From: Streptomyces griseus
GTDB taxonomy: Bacteria > Bdellovibrionota > Bdellovibrionia > Bdellovibrionales > Bdellovibrionaceae
Direction of reading: 5' to 3'
NCBI GenBank assembly: GCA_943330705.2
Contig: CALQIT020000001.1
Span: forward strand, 1-64,000
DNA: 64,000 nt
The position numbers and the translations under genes are program-made. Shown in pieces: positions 51,195-60,479 of this stretch. How positions within the stretch are numbered: position 1 is the first letter of the stretch; the number at the start of each line of letters is the position of its first letter. The notes under the pieces are model-generated. The model worked only from the letters and a program-made list of their open reading frames with translations. It was not told where the DNA came from and ran no database searches.

Positions 51195-51366
51195 TCATCC
51201 CCCTAAAAAACGATTTTCATAAATGCCATATCAGAATAGCACATAGGACGTGCTGCTTCAAAAAAACCCAGACTTATTGATATTCTATCTCAATCTGAGG
51301 CACTCTAAAGGTCTGCCTATTTCTTTCGAACTTGGACTTTGGTCTATCTGCAAACGAGGTTAACGT

Positions 51367-52254
51367 ATGGCTACTGTTAGAAAAGCAATCATTCCCGCTG
51401 CAGGATTGGGGACCCGCTTTCTGCCAGCGACCAAAACTGTACCCAAAGAAATGTTAACTATTGTCGATGCCCCGATCATTTTTTATGTGGTCGAAGAGGC
51501 CGTGCAAGCCGGAATCGAAGACATATTTTTAATTCAAGGACGTGGCAAAACTGCAATTGAAGATTTTTTTGATGCTTCCTACGAATTGGAAGACCGCTTA
51601 GAAAAAGATGGAAAAACTTATCTTCTGGACCGCCTTTTAAAAATTCGATCCATGGCCAACATTATCAGCATTCGACAAAAACAACCTTTGGGATTGGGCC
51701 ACGCCGTACTTTGTGGCGAACGAGTCATCGGTAACGAGCCCTTTGCCGTATTACTGGGTGACGAAATCATGCTGGCACAAAGTGGCAAGCCAAACGCCAC
51801 TCAGCATTTGGTCAATTTACATAAAGCTAACCAGTCGACGACCGTCGCTGTTATGAACGTTCCTGAGCGCGATGTTTCAAAATACGGGATCGCCGACCTT
51901 TCAGCAATCAGTGAAGGCTATTTCAAAGTGAAGTCCTTCATTGAAAAACCAAGCATAGCGCAAGCCCCAAGTCGCTGGGCCATGCCAGGACGCTACGTAT
52001 TTAGCCATGATATTTTTACTTTTCTAAAAGAAGCCAAACAAAGCCTTGCTGGCGAGATCCAACTCACGGACTCTATGAATGAATTGGCAAAACAAAAGGA
52101 CGTTTTTGCTTCGACATTTTCTGCCGAGCGTTTTGATGCTGGTGATAAGCTGGGCTATCTGAAGGCCAATGTTGAATTGGCCCTTCGTAATAGCGAACTA
52201 AAGGATGACTTTTCAAAGTATTTATTAGAGCTTGCACAACGAATTAAGGGATAA
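51367..52254 (+). CDS. galU: UTP-glucose-1-phosphate uridylyltransferase GalU
   Basis: This encodes 295 residues. The nucleotidyltransferase signature PAAGLGTRFLPATK is at the N-terminus, with KTVPKEML next to it; LLGDEIML (metal site) and SFIEKPS follow, as in GalU. The reaction forms UDP-glucose from UTP and glucose-1-phosphate, used for envelope polysaccharides. It is cytosolic. It starts a run of genes with very short gaps (52258, 53106, 55164). Confidence 0.93.
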   Translation: MATVRKAIIPAAGLGTRFLPATKTVPKEMLTIVDAPIIFYVVEEAVQAGIEDIFLIQGRGKTAIEDFFDASYELEDRLEKDGKTYLLDRLLKIRSMANIISIRQKQPLGLGHAVLCGERVIGNEPFAVLLGDEIMLAQSGKPNATQHLVNLHKANQSTTVAVMNVPERDVSKYGIADLSAISEGYFKVKSFIEKPSIAQAPSRWAMPGRYVFSHDIFTFLKEAKQSLAGEIQLTDSMNELAKQKDVFASTFSAERFDAGDKLGYLKANVELALRNSELKDDFSKYLLELAQRIKG

Positions 52255-52257
52255 CCA

Positions 52258-53106
52258 ATGAGATCGTTTTTTTACTTTCAAATTCTATTCAGCATACTAC
52301 TTTGTCTGCCGTCATTGGCGTTTATCCCACCAGCAGCTATGATTCTTCAGCGAACTGCAGAAAATAATGGCCAGGGCATCTATCTGATTGAGCTCGAAGT
52401 TTTGGTGCAAACACCCACCGACACATTGGCTTTGAAAGAAACCTGGCTGGTGGAGAATGAAAATTCAATGAAACTATTAGTTTCAACGAACAAAGATAAT
52501 CGCGATGTTTTATTATTTTCCAATAGCTATCGTAACGGCCATCGGCAACCCCTGGGCGACCGCACGAAAGGGGAAGATAAAAAATTGGATGATGAGTTCA
52601 TTGAGAAGTATTTTCATTTTCGCAACAGTCATAATATGGCAGAAAATTTAGTGCAAATGAGGATTGCCTTACCTGAGGTCCTTGAAAAAAAGAAAATTGT
52701 AAATCTTAAAAATTATTCCTATCGCTCCGAGGACTTTTTACGTTTGTCCCGCACCGGTGGTGTGGTCACCTACGCTTTTGGCTCGGCAAGCCCGGCGCTA
52801 GAGGAAGCCGCACCCCCTGGTTTGTGGATTGAACAGGATCAATTCGTCTTACGTAAAATAAGATTGCCTTCTCAGGTTGAGATCAGTGCGGATAAACACA
52901 GTGCCTTTTCAAGAGGGCTTATTTTTCCAAAGGTGCGGTTGGTTCGTTGGGAAAATAAACAAATTCAGATCAACACGCTATCGGTAGTTTCGAAAGCACG
53001 TGATTTCTTTCCAAACTTTGGCGCCAAAGTTGTCAGTAAAAGTGATCTTATAACGACCCATCCCGCTTGGTTTCTTGCCGAGGAGTTCTACAAGAGGTTT
53101 CGTTAA
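52258..53106 (+). CDS. Exported protein of unknown function
   Basis: This encodes 282 residues with a signal peptide (FYFQILFSILLCLPSLAFI). The mature part is mostly beta and polar, without motifs I recognise. It starts four bases after the galU stop, and its TAA overlaps the ATG of priA (TAATG), so it belongs to the galU-priA operon. Function unknown. Confidence 0.65.
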   Translation: MRSFFYFQILFSILLCLPSLAFIPPAAMILQRTAENNGQGIYLIELEVLVQTPTDTLALKETWLVENENSMKLLVSTNKDNRDVLLFSNSYRNGHRQPLGDRTKGEDKKLDDEFIEKYFHFRNSHNMAENLVQMRIALPEVLEKKKIVNLKNYSYRSEDFLRLSRTGGVVTYAFGSASPALEEAAPPGLWIEQDQFVLRKIRLPSQVEISADKHSAFSRGLIFPKVRLVRWENKQIQINTLSVVSKARDFFPNFGAKVVSKSDLITTHPAWFLAEEFYKRFR

Positions 53107-55151
53107 TGTCAGAGGAGTTCTGGAGTGTGGCCGTCGACGCTCCATTGCCTCAGTCGCTGACCTATCGATCCCCTGAAGCTTTACTTGGCCTACTTCAGCG
53201 TGGACACAGAGTGCTTATTCCGCTGGGACGCCGAAAGGCAACCGGAGTTCTGCTTTCTTCGCAAACATCAGTCGCCGGTCAAGCTCCGAGTAAATTTTTG
53301 GTCAAAGAAATTCTTGAAATCGAAACTGAATTTCAACCATTACCTGAATATTTCCTAAAATGGTTAGAGTGGGTTTCGCAGTATTACCAGCACCCGATTG
53401 GATCTGTTACGGGCTTGGCTTACCCACCACTCAGTCGAAAAGTAAAAGCCAGAGCGTCGCAGCGGGCCCCAGTTGTTCCTTTGATGACACCAGATTCCCA
53501 ACCCAATCATAGTTTGAAATTAACCGACGAGCAAACCGCCGTTCTTAGTTCGATTCAAAAACATGATGGATTTAATGTGCATCTTCTTTTCGGAGTTACC
53601 GGTTCCGGAAAAACTGAAGTTTACCTGCAACTTTTAAAAGAAACCCTGGAAAAAGGCCATCTCGGTTTGGTTTTGGTTCCAGAGATTTCCCTTACCCCCC
53701 AGCTGATTCATCGTTTTGCAGCCCGATTTGGTGATCAAATTGCTGTCTTGCACTCGCAATTAACCGATCGCGAGCGAACAACTCAGTGGTGGGATATTGT
53801 TGAAGGTCGAAAAAAAATATTAATCGGGGCACGCTCGGCTTTATTTTGTCCGATTGAAAACCTAGGTTTAGTTATTGTCGATGAAGAGCACGAATCCAGT
53901 TTTAAGCAAGACGAAAAACTGAAATATCACGGTCGTGATTGCGCGGTAATGTTGGGGAAGTTTGCAAATTGTCCGGTTATCTTGGGGTCTGCAACACCCA
54001 GCTTAGAATCTTGGAAGAATACCTTAGATCATCGTTATCAACTTCATAAGATGAGCCAGCGGGTAGAAAATCGCTCTCTGCCGACTGTTGAAATTATTGA
54101 TATGCGAATTAAAAATTCAGCCAACTCTGAAATTCCAAACTGGTTAAGTCCTCAGTTGTTTGCGGCGATGAATGAAACCTTAGGTAAACAGCAGCAAGTT
54201 GCTCTGTTTTTAAATCGCAGGGGCGTTGCTCCGGTCGTCTTGTGTCCGTCCTGCGGCTACACCCATGAATGCCCAAATTGTGATATTTCCCTGACTCTGC
54301 ATGGAAGCACTCATCTGGTTTGCCATTACTGCGACTACCACGAAGACCTCAAACTGCAATGTCCCTCCTGTAAAAAGGGTGAGCTAAAACCCGTCGGCCT
54401 TGGAACTGAACTGGTGCAATCTGAAATTGAACGGCTTTTTCCAAACTCCATCGTGGCCAGGGCTGACCGTGACGAAATTCAAAATCGAGTTGAATTGGAA
54501 GACTTAATCGCAAGAATGGAAAATGGCGAAATTGATATTCTAATTGGCACACAAATGATTGCCAAAGGTCTGGATTTTCCAAAACTCAATCTTGTCGGTT
54601 TAATCCTTGCTGATGTGGGATTTAATCTTCCTGATTTTCGCGCCACTGAACGTAGCTTTCAACTGATTACTCAGGTCAGTGGCCGCGCCGGGCGCCACAT
54701 TAAAAAGGGAGAAGAACCAGGAAAGGTCTTGGTACAGACCTACAACCCCGACCACTCCAGTTTGCAATTTACTAAAACCGCTGATTTTATCGGTTTTGCC
54801 AAACACGAACTGGCCGATCGTGCTGCCTTAAACTATCCACCTCACGGCCGACTGATATCCTGCCGAATTCAAGGCCTGCATCATGAGAAAGTTCAAGAGA
54901 CTGCTCGACTTTTAGCTAGTCGCTGTCGCTATCTGAAAGGGAAAAACCCGGTTTATGCGGAAATTGAGGTCCTGGGCCCCGCCCCTGCGCCGCTTCTTAA
55001 GATCAGAAATCAATTTCGCTACCAGTTATTGTTAAAGGGTCTGACGTCTAAGACTTTAAATAATTTTTCATTCCAAGTCTTGGGTGATGAATCCTGGATC
55101 CCGGCCGGGACTAGAATTCTAGTCGATGTTGACCCGATTCATCTTCTCTAG
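53106..55151 (+). CDS. priA: Primosomal helicase PriA
   Basis: This encodes 681 residues from the ATG at 53106, one base overlapping the previous stop. There is an N-terminal 3'BD-type region, then helicase core with Walker A GVTGSGKTEVY and the DEEH box VDEEHESS, and a zinc-binding insert with eight Cys (CPSCGYTHECPNCDI, CHYCDY and QCPSC). QVSGRAGR is the last helicase motif. PriA reloads the replisome at stalled forks. The upstream exported gene and the CFI-box gene downstream appear co-transcribed. Confidence 0.95.
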   Translation: MSEEFWSVAVDAPLPQSLTYRSPEALLGLLQRGHRVLIPLGRRKATGVLLSSQTSVAGQAPSKFLVKEILEIETEFQPLPEYFLKWLEWVSQYYQHPIGSVTGLAYPPLSRKVKARASQRAPVVPLMTPDSQPNHSLKLTDEQTAVLSSIQKHDGFNVHLLFGVTGSGKTEVYLQLLKETLEKGHLGLVLVPEISLTPQLIHRFAARFGDQIAVLHSQLTDRERTTQWWDIVEGRKKILIGARSALFCPIENLGLVIVDEEHESSFKQDEKLKYHGRDCAVMLGKFANCPVILGSATPSLESWKNTLDHRYQLHKMSQRVENRSLPTVEIIDMRIKNSANSEIPNWLSPQLFAAMNETLGKQQQVALFLNRRGVAPVVLCPSCGYTHECPNCDISLTLHGSTHLVCHYCDYHEDLKLQCPSCKKGELKPVGLGTELVQSEIERLFPNSIVARADRDEIQNRVELEDLIARMENGEIDILIGTQMIAKGLDFPKLNLVGLILADVGFNLPDFRATERSFQLITQVSGRAGRHIKKGEEPGKVLVQTYNPDHSSLQFTKTADFIGFAKHELADRAALNYPPHGRLISCRIQGLHHEKVQETARLLASRCRYLKGKNPVYAEIEVLGPAPAPLLKIRNQFRYQLLLKGLTSKTLNNFSFQVLGDESWIPAGTRILVDVDPIHLL

Positions 55152-55163
55152 GAAAATTAGATC

Positions 55164-56006
55164 ATGGCAGAAGTTCCTTGTCCCCGTTGCAATAATTCAG
55201 TGACCGAGCTCGTTAGCCTTGATCAAGCGCTTATTTCGAAACTAAAGGAAGAAGGCAACACCGAGGCTTTTCCGCCCCAGGTATGCAACACGTGTTTTGC
55301 CCAGATTGCTGGTTCGGTTGCCCGCGGAAGTGTTCTTCTGGCTAGGGAAAAGGCCAAGGAAAATAAAAAAGTAGTGCTTTGGAAAAGTCGGGTCAACCTG
55401 ATCAAAAAAGCCCGACAGAATATGACGAATAAAATGTTTTCTGATGCCGCTGTGACCTACGAAAAATATATCAAAATTCTAGAAGTTGTTTTTGATTCTA
55501 AACCTGGCGAGCTGACACCGGAAATGTTTAAAGAAGCGGCTCGCACTCAAGAGTTGACCGTTGTGGCCTTAGTTTATTGGGACTTGCTGCGGATTTACGA
55601 TACCAGTGAAAAGTATGGCGAGCGCATGAATCGGGCTTCGCAAAAACTAGCATTGTTTTTACGTTTTACGCCAATTTACCCTGATATCATTCGCAAGGCT
55701 GAGGTCTTCCAACGAAGCGCTAAAAATCCAGCCGCAATTCGCGATTTTTTAAAAGCAGCGGGCGCCGACAAGGGTCGTTGCTTTATTGCAACCAGCGCTT
55801 TTGAATCCCCTTTTGCTTTGCCGGTTTTGCAGCTTTCAAACTTTCGCGATCAATCCTTGGCCCGAACAGCCGTCGGACGCTTATTCATTGCCAGCTACTA
55901 TCGCCTATCCCCTCCAATTGCTGCCATTTTAGACAGATACCCAAAGCTAAAGCCACCCATCCGGCTTATTTTGCAAGAAATTGCCGCACGAGTTGATCGC
56001 TCTTAA
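55164..56006 (+). CDS. Zinc-ribbon/CFI-box protein of unknown function
   Basis: This encodes 280 residues. An N-terminal zinc-ribbon-like Cys pair set (CPRCNNS and CNTCFAQ) is followed by helices. Near residue 212 the motif GRCFIATSAFESP is the CFI-box, found in a family of short C-terminal domains with Cys-Phe-Ile-Ala-Thr. The rest is helical with Leu and Pro. CFI-box domains often sit at the C-terminus of processed or sorted proteins, but no signal peptide is visible here. It lies 12 bases after priA. Function unknown. Confidence 0.6.
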   Translation: MAEVPCPRCNNSVTELVSLDQALISKLKEEGNTEAFPPQVCNTCFAQIAGSVARGSVLLAREKAKENKKVVLWKSRVNLIKKARQNMTNKMFSDAAVTYEKYIKILEVVFDSKPGELTPEMFKEAARTQELTVVALVYWDLLRIYDTSEKYGERMNRASQKLALFLRFTPIYPDIIRKAEVFQRSAKNPAAIRDFLKAAGADKGRCFIATSAFESPFALPVLQLSNFRDQSLARTAVGRLFIASYYRLSPPIAAILDRYPKLKPPIRLILQEIAARVDRS

Positions 56007-56111
56007 GTCGCTTTAAATTGAACAAAATCGAAGTGACGCAATACTTCTTAGATCGGCTGTTAAAGCGTTTAGTCTTGCAAGCGCCCGCAAAACTCTGCGA
56101 CAGTTTTCTTT

Positions 56112-57287
56112 ATGCAATCAGTAAAAAAATCAGCCACTACAGTTTATGACTATGCAGTTATCGGAAGCGGGCTCTCTGGCCTATGTATCGCAAATGCTCT
56201 TAGTAAGGTCTCAAATAATGTGATCCTAATTGAAGCCGCAGATACCTTTGGCGGCCAGAATCGGTCCATCCAAAGCAAGGTCGGTCCGCTTAATAACGGC
56301 CTTCGTTTCTTGCCAGATACGGAGCTTTCGCAAAAAGCGGTTGCCTTTCTCGAGACCCTTCTAGCAACTCATTTGGCCCCAGAATCACTTGAAAATCCGG
56401 TGGTTTCCTTCGAGGCCGGGGGCTTAAAGCCTTTTGTCGGTTTTGGCGAAAAACCACCAGCTTTTTATGACGAACTTTCTTATTTCCTAAACAACCGGCA
56501 ACTTAAGTTAACACTTGAACCCCATGAGTGGACTCCGATTCTTTTTAACAATTACTCAGGGCAGTTCTTACCTCGCTCCTATGTTACCAAATTTCAGATT
56601 GAAAACAAAAAAGTTACAGGCGTTATGGTCAATGGCCAAAAAACGATTCAAGCTACAAATTTTATATTTTGTGGGGCTGTTGGTGACCTAAAAACTTTGC
56701 TTCCCGACGACATTTTGTCCTCTCGAATGTTGCAAAAGCTTTCGAAAAATACCTACTGGACTGCTGTTTGCCTGGACTTATTTCACAACCATGAAGTTAC
56801 CGTTTTGCCGAATCTGCATGTTTTAAATGGAACAACCGAAGACGAACTAGGACCTTGTCTTGGTTCATTTCTACCAGCCAATGAAATCAATGGACAAAAA
56901 ATTCAATGCTCGCAATGGATAAGCTTTGTTGATAATGAAGAATCTGAAGATTCTGAAAAAGCTGGAGCTGCCTTAAAAAAGATAAAACGTCAAATAAAAC
57001 GGGCCTACCCAAATGCCCTTGAAAATTTAATTTTTGAGCGGATTCTGATTGTGCCAAATCATTCTGGAAACGGTGACCTAAAGCTTTCCGCCAACGGCAC
57101 TCTTCCAAACACCGAAAATCTTTGGATTGCTTCTCCGGCAATGCACCAACAGAAAAATATTTTAGGGGCACTGCTGCAGGCAGAATTTATTTTAAGCTCG
57201 TTAGGATGCCATCCCTTGGGAACTCAAGTTGAGGTTAAAAGCCCTGATTTGCCTCAAGAACGTCCGACACCAGATCTGGATATTTAA
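56112..57287 (+). CDS. FAD-dependent oxidoreductase of the amine-oxidase/protoporphyrinogen-oxidase fold
   Basis: This encodes 391 residues. A Rossmann motif (YAVIGSGLSGLCIANAL) then ESSE-like IEAADTFGG marks an FAD-binding site. Middle segments (KTIQATNFIFCGAVGDL) and a C-terminal second Gly-rich stretch follow the pattern of PPO/phytoene-desaturase-like enzymes. The substrate cannot be told from the sequence. It is transcribed alone. Confidence 0.7.
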   Translation: MQSVKKSATTVYDYAVIGSGLSGLCIANALSKVSNNVILIEAADTFGGQNRSIQSKVGPLNNGLRFLPDTELSQKAVAFLETLLATHLAPESLENPVVSFEAGGLKPFVGFGEKPPAFYDELSYFLNNRQLKLTLEPHEWTPILFNNYSGQFLPRSYVTKFQIENKKVTGVMVNGQKTIQATNFIFCGAVGDLKTLLPDDILSSRMLQKLSKNTYWTAVCLDLFHNHEVTVLPNLHVLNGTTEDELGPCLGSFLPANEINGQKIQCSQWISFVDNEESEDSEKAGAALKKIKRQIKRAYPNALENLIFERILIVPNHSGNGDLKLSANGTLPNTENLWIASPAMHQQKNILGALLQAEFILSSLGCHPLGTQVEVKSPDLPQERPTPDLDI

Positions 57288-57385
57288 GAATTCATTAAGG
57301 GCGGTAACAAATTCATCGAGCAGCGAAAAAAAGAGCTGTTTCGGCCCCATGAGTCGGACTGGCTGGCCATAGGTAGGTCTGAATT

Positions 57386-57414
57386 ACAATATCCTAGTGC
57401 TACTAGGATATTGT
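57386..57414 (+). promoter_or_regulatory. Palindrome 1 upstream of the DUF4143-type ATPase
   Basis: Thirteen-bp perfect inverted repeat (ACAATATCCTAGT / ACTAGGATATTGT) around GCT. A second, slightly shorter copy lies 32 bases downstream (centre to centre, about three helical turns). Such twin palindromes in front of a gene are typical operator sites. Confidence 0.6.
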
Positions 57415-57419
57415 CTTGA

Positions 57420-57444
57420 AATATCCTAGTAGTACTAGGATATT
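57420..57444 (+). promoter_or_regulatory. Palindrome 2 upstream of the DUF4143-type ATPase
   Basis: Eleven-bp perfect inverted repeat (AATATCCTAGT / ACTAGGATATT) around AGT, ending six bases before the ATG at 57451. It shares the core of palindrome 1 and probably covers the ribosome-binding or start region. Confidence 0.6.
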
Positions 57445-57450
57445 GTAAAA

Positions 57451-58629
57451 ATGAGGTTTTCTAGACTTTATCAAAAACCGGAGAAATCGATTCTACTCTT
57501 AGGTCCGCGAGGAATAGGTAAAAGTACGTTCATTCGAGATGAAGTTAAGCCCGCGCTTACAATTGATTTGCTAAAATCTGTGAATGCTCGCGCCTTGTCA
57601 AAGAATCCCTCTGAGTTAGAGGATATGACCGCTCACCTAAAGCCAAAGCAAACGGTCTTTATCGATGAAATCCAAAAAATTCCTGAACTTTTGGATGAGG
57701 TACACAGATTAATCGAGGAAAAAAACTTAACTTTTATTCTGACCGGGTCGAGCGCCAGAAGGCTAAAAAAAAATGGAGTTAATCTGTTGGGCGGCAGGGC
57801 TCTTCAGCGCCGGATGTTCCCATTATCAATGAAGGAACTTGGATCTTACAAAAAAGTAACAGAGCTATTGACTTGTGGTCAGCTGCCCACGGCCGTGAAC
57901 CTCGAAGACATGCCTTCAGTGAATGATTATCTGTTTAGTTACGTCGAAGCCTATTTAAAAGAAGAGGTTTTACAAGAGGGACTTGTGCGAAACCTGACAG
58001 ACTTTGGCAAATTTATCGAAATGGCAGGACAGTATCACGGACAAATATTAAATTTTGAAAATATCGCTCGAGAAGTTGGTAAATCTGGAGACACTATTAA
58101 ATCATGGTTTCAAATTTTGGAAGACACTTTAGTCGGAAGTTACTTAGAGGCCTATCCTCTTAATATTTTTCCTCGGGAATCAAAACATCCCAAGTTTTAT
58201 TTTTTTGATAACGGTGTGGCCAGAGCAAGCGAAGGTCTGAGAAATCTAGAACTAATGCCCGAAAAAAGAGGATTTTACCTGGAACTGGTGATTCTCAATG
58301 AATTGAAAATATACCGCGAGATCACCGGGGCTGACTTTAGAATTTTCTACTACAACGTAAATTCCATAGGAGATATTGATTTTATTATTGAAACAAAAAG
58401 GAAATCTCTATCGTCAGCAAGCCAATTTATGACTCTCGAAATAAAACATACCAAGAAGTGGAATAGTGATTTCCAAAAAATGTCTTTGAATATTAGAGCC
58501 AAAGTTCCGTTGAGGTTGCAAAGAATGCTTGCGATTTATTTAGGAGACACTCGACTTACTAAGAATGAAATTGATATCTTTCCCTTGAACAGTTTTATCA
58601 AAGCTCTCTGGGACGGTGAACTGGTTTAG
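57451..58629 (+). CDS. AAA-type ATPase of the DUF4143 family
   Basis: This encodes 392 residues. The N-terminal ATPase has Walker A LLLGPRGIGKSTF and Walker B VFIDEIQKIPELLDE, followed by TGSSARRLKK and LLGGRALQRRMFPLS, the characteristic pattern of DUF4143-associated ATPases. The C-terminal half is the DUF4143-like nuclease-fold region (FFDNGVARA, FRIFYYNVNSIGDIDFI). Family members are stand-alone ATPases of unclear function, often horizontally shared. Two large palindromes lie directly in front. There is no clear SD. Confidence 0.75.
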   Translation: MRFSRLYQKPEKSILLLGPRGIGKSTFIRDEVKPALTIDLLKSVNARALSKNPSELEDMTAHLKPKQTVFIDEIQKIPELLDEVHRLIEEKNLTFILTGSSARRLKKNGVNLLGGRALQRRMFPLSMKELGSYKKVTELLTCGQLPTAVNLEDMPSVNDYLFSYVEAYLKEEVLQEGLVRNLTDFGKFIEMAGQYHGQILNFENIAREVGKSGDTIKSWFQILEDTLVGSYLEAYPLNIFPRESKHPKFYFFDNGVARASEGLRNLELMPEKRGFYLELVILNELKIYREITGADFRIFYYNVNSIGDIDFIIETKRKSLSSASQFMTLEIKHTKKWNSDFQKMSLNIRAKVPLRLQRMLAIYLGDTRLTKNEIDIFPLNSFIKALWDGELV

Positions 58630-58804
58630 TTTCCAAGCCCTCTGAAAATTGTACACATATCGCCTTAATAGAGGCGAATTCAGCCCCAATTGGTAAGAAT
58701 TTCTTTGTATTTTCGACTTTAAATTTGACTTCATTTTACCCTAAGGATAATCGTGAAAAACTTAATTTTTCCTAGGACTTAGGACTGTTACTTAGGGGTG
58801 ACTT

Positions 58805-60211
58805 ATGAGAACTACTTTCCGCTCTTTGATCCTGACCCTCACAGTCTTTTCTTTAGTTCCAAACTTTTCTCACATTGCAACTGCTGCAGATACAGAAATT
58901 TTTTATGTCACACCTGAAAATCTAAGGACTCAGCTTCTCGAGGGAAACATCGCCGTCCTAGATGGTTTAAATCAAGTCTATCAAGCAAAGGCGCTGGTTA
59001 ATTTGGAAAGGACCAAGCTCTTACCAAGTATTAATTTGGGCCTTGGGGGATCAGCATCAGATCCTGTTTCTTTTGCTTTAAGCAACGTTGCCTTTTTGCT
59101 GCCTTTTCTTCTGCCTAGTAAATGGTTTGATGTTCGAAAAAGTGTGCACCTTCTTGAGGCTGAAGGTGATTCTTTCTATATTTTGCAGCTCAATCAATTT
59201 GCTTCAATCTATTCGCTATATGCGACAGTCGTTGGTGATTTATCAATTTATAATGTTGTCAAACAGCAGGTCGCCAACCATCAAAAAATTCAAGATCTTT
59301 TGGAAGAAAAAGATAAGTTCCTTGGCAGCGTCATTGCAACCGACTTAGCTAAGGCACGCGCACAAACAAAGTTTTCGTTGCAGCAGCTTTCGCAAATGGA
59401 CGTCCTGATTAAACAAGAGCGTGCGGCCCTTCGCCAAGCTCTAGGTTTGTCTCTGGAAACGGACATTCAGTTTATTGCGACCCAGGTCCCAGCTCCTGAC
59501 CTGCAATCAATGGATTCTTTGCAAAAAATAATCGACCTATCCCTGGCCATTGCTCCTGAAAACCGCCAAATTGAGGCCCTCATTGCTGCAAATAAGAGCG
59601 ACAAATGGAGCAAAGTATTTGGAGTTATCACTGGCGCCACTATTAGTGGCCAATCATCACCACCAATGGGATCTGAGCCTAGGCACGGTGCCTTTGATAA
59701 ACTAAACTACAATGCGACAATAGGAATTGGCTTTAGCTACTTGCCGGCAATTCGTTTAAATCAACACACCAGCCGGCAACTTGAGTTAAGAAAGATCGAG
59801 CTGCGCCTTGAGCACAGCCGAATGCTTGAATCAACCATGGCAGCATTATCAGAAATCGAAAAACAAATTCAATTGGTCAGCGAGGCCGAGCAAGAATATA
59901 TCCTGACCTACCAACAGCAGTTGAAAAAATATAGCTTTGGTACGACCGATTTATTGCACGTTGTAAGTGCTCAAAATGACATCACGGCCGCCTCTTTGGC
60001 TCGAGTTAAGGCCCAGCTTGACCTTGATCATTTAAGAATCAGCATGCATCGAATTCTATTGTCCGACCAATTCAAAGAAATAAAGAATTGTGACTTAAGA
60101 ATTAAGGCTCAAAAAACCAGTGAAAAAGGGTTTTTTAAGTGGCTTGGCGAAATTTTCAGCCCCAACCGCAGTCAGAAAACCATTGATCAGGTTTGCCGCG
60201 CCGGGTCGTAA
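58805..60211 (+). CDS. TolC-like outer-membrane efflux protein
   Basis: This encodes 468 residues with a signal peptide (ILTLTVFSLVPNFSHIATAA). Two long helical repeats (about 170-215, LGSVIATDLAKARAQTKFSL, and about 340-420, TDLLHVVSAQNDITAA) match the outer-membrane efflux protein pattern. It forms the outer-membrane exit duct of tripartite pumps. No partner genes adjoin it, so it is probably used with a pump elsewhere. The C-terminal charged tail is longer than average. Confidence 0.75.
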   Translation: MRTTFRSLILTLTVFSLVPNFSHIATAADTEIFYVTPENLRTQLLEGNIAVLDGLNQVYQAKALVNLERTKLLPSINLGLGGSASDPVSFALSNVAFLLPFLLPSKWFDVRKSVHLLEAEGDSFYILQLNQFASIYSLYATVVGDLSIYNVVKQQVANHQKIQDLLEEKDKFLGSVIATDLAKARAQTKFSLQQLSQMDVLIKQERAALRQALGLSLETDIQFIATQVPAPDLQSMDSLQKIIDLSLAIAPENRQIEALIAANKSDKWSKVFGVITGATISGQSSPPMGSEPRHGAFDKLNYNATIGIGFSYLPAIRLNQHTSRQLELRKIELRLEHSRMLESTMAALSEIEKQIQLVSEAEQEYILTYQQQLKKYSFGTTDLLHVVSAQNDITAASLARVKAQLDLDHLRISMHRILLSDQFKEIKNCDLRIKAQKTSEKGFFKWLGEIFSPNRSQKTIDQVCRAGS

Positions 60212-60479
60212 TTGGGGTACCATTGCGGACAATCATAGCCCGTGCTAATCCTCGCTGCTAACTAACGACTCACTTTTGGATAATACTGGTCCCCGACGGT
60301 CGAAATTTAAATCGTGTTTTTGGATGGTCTGAAAACGCATTTTGAGGGATAAACCTTCAAAATTTTAAATGGTTAAAAGTTTTATGACTTTTAGCCCCGA
60401 CCCGAAAAAATGGGGTATTACCTGATGACATCCGTCAGGTCCCTGTCCAAAAGGTGGTTTAACCAGAAAGGATATTGTC
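60212..60479 (+). other. Leader/promoter region of rpsB
   Basis: This 268-base gap precedes rpsB. It includes an imperfect hairpin around ACCTGATG...CGTCAGGT (60419-60439) and a GCCCC...GGGG pairing shortly before it, about 40-80 bases from the ATG. In other bacteria S2 represses its own mRNA through a leader structure. Similar control is possible here but not shown. Confidence 0.35.
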
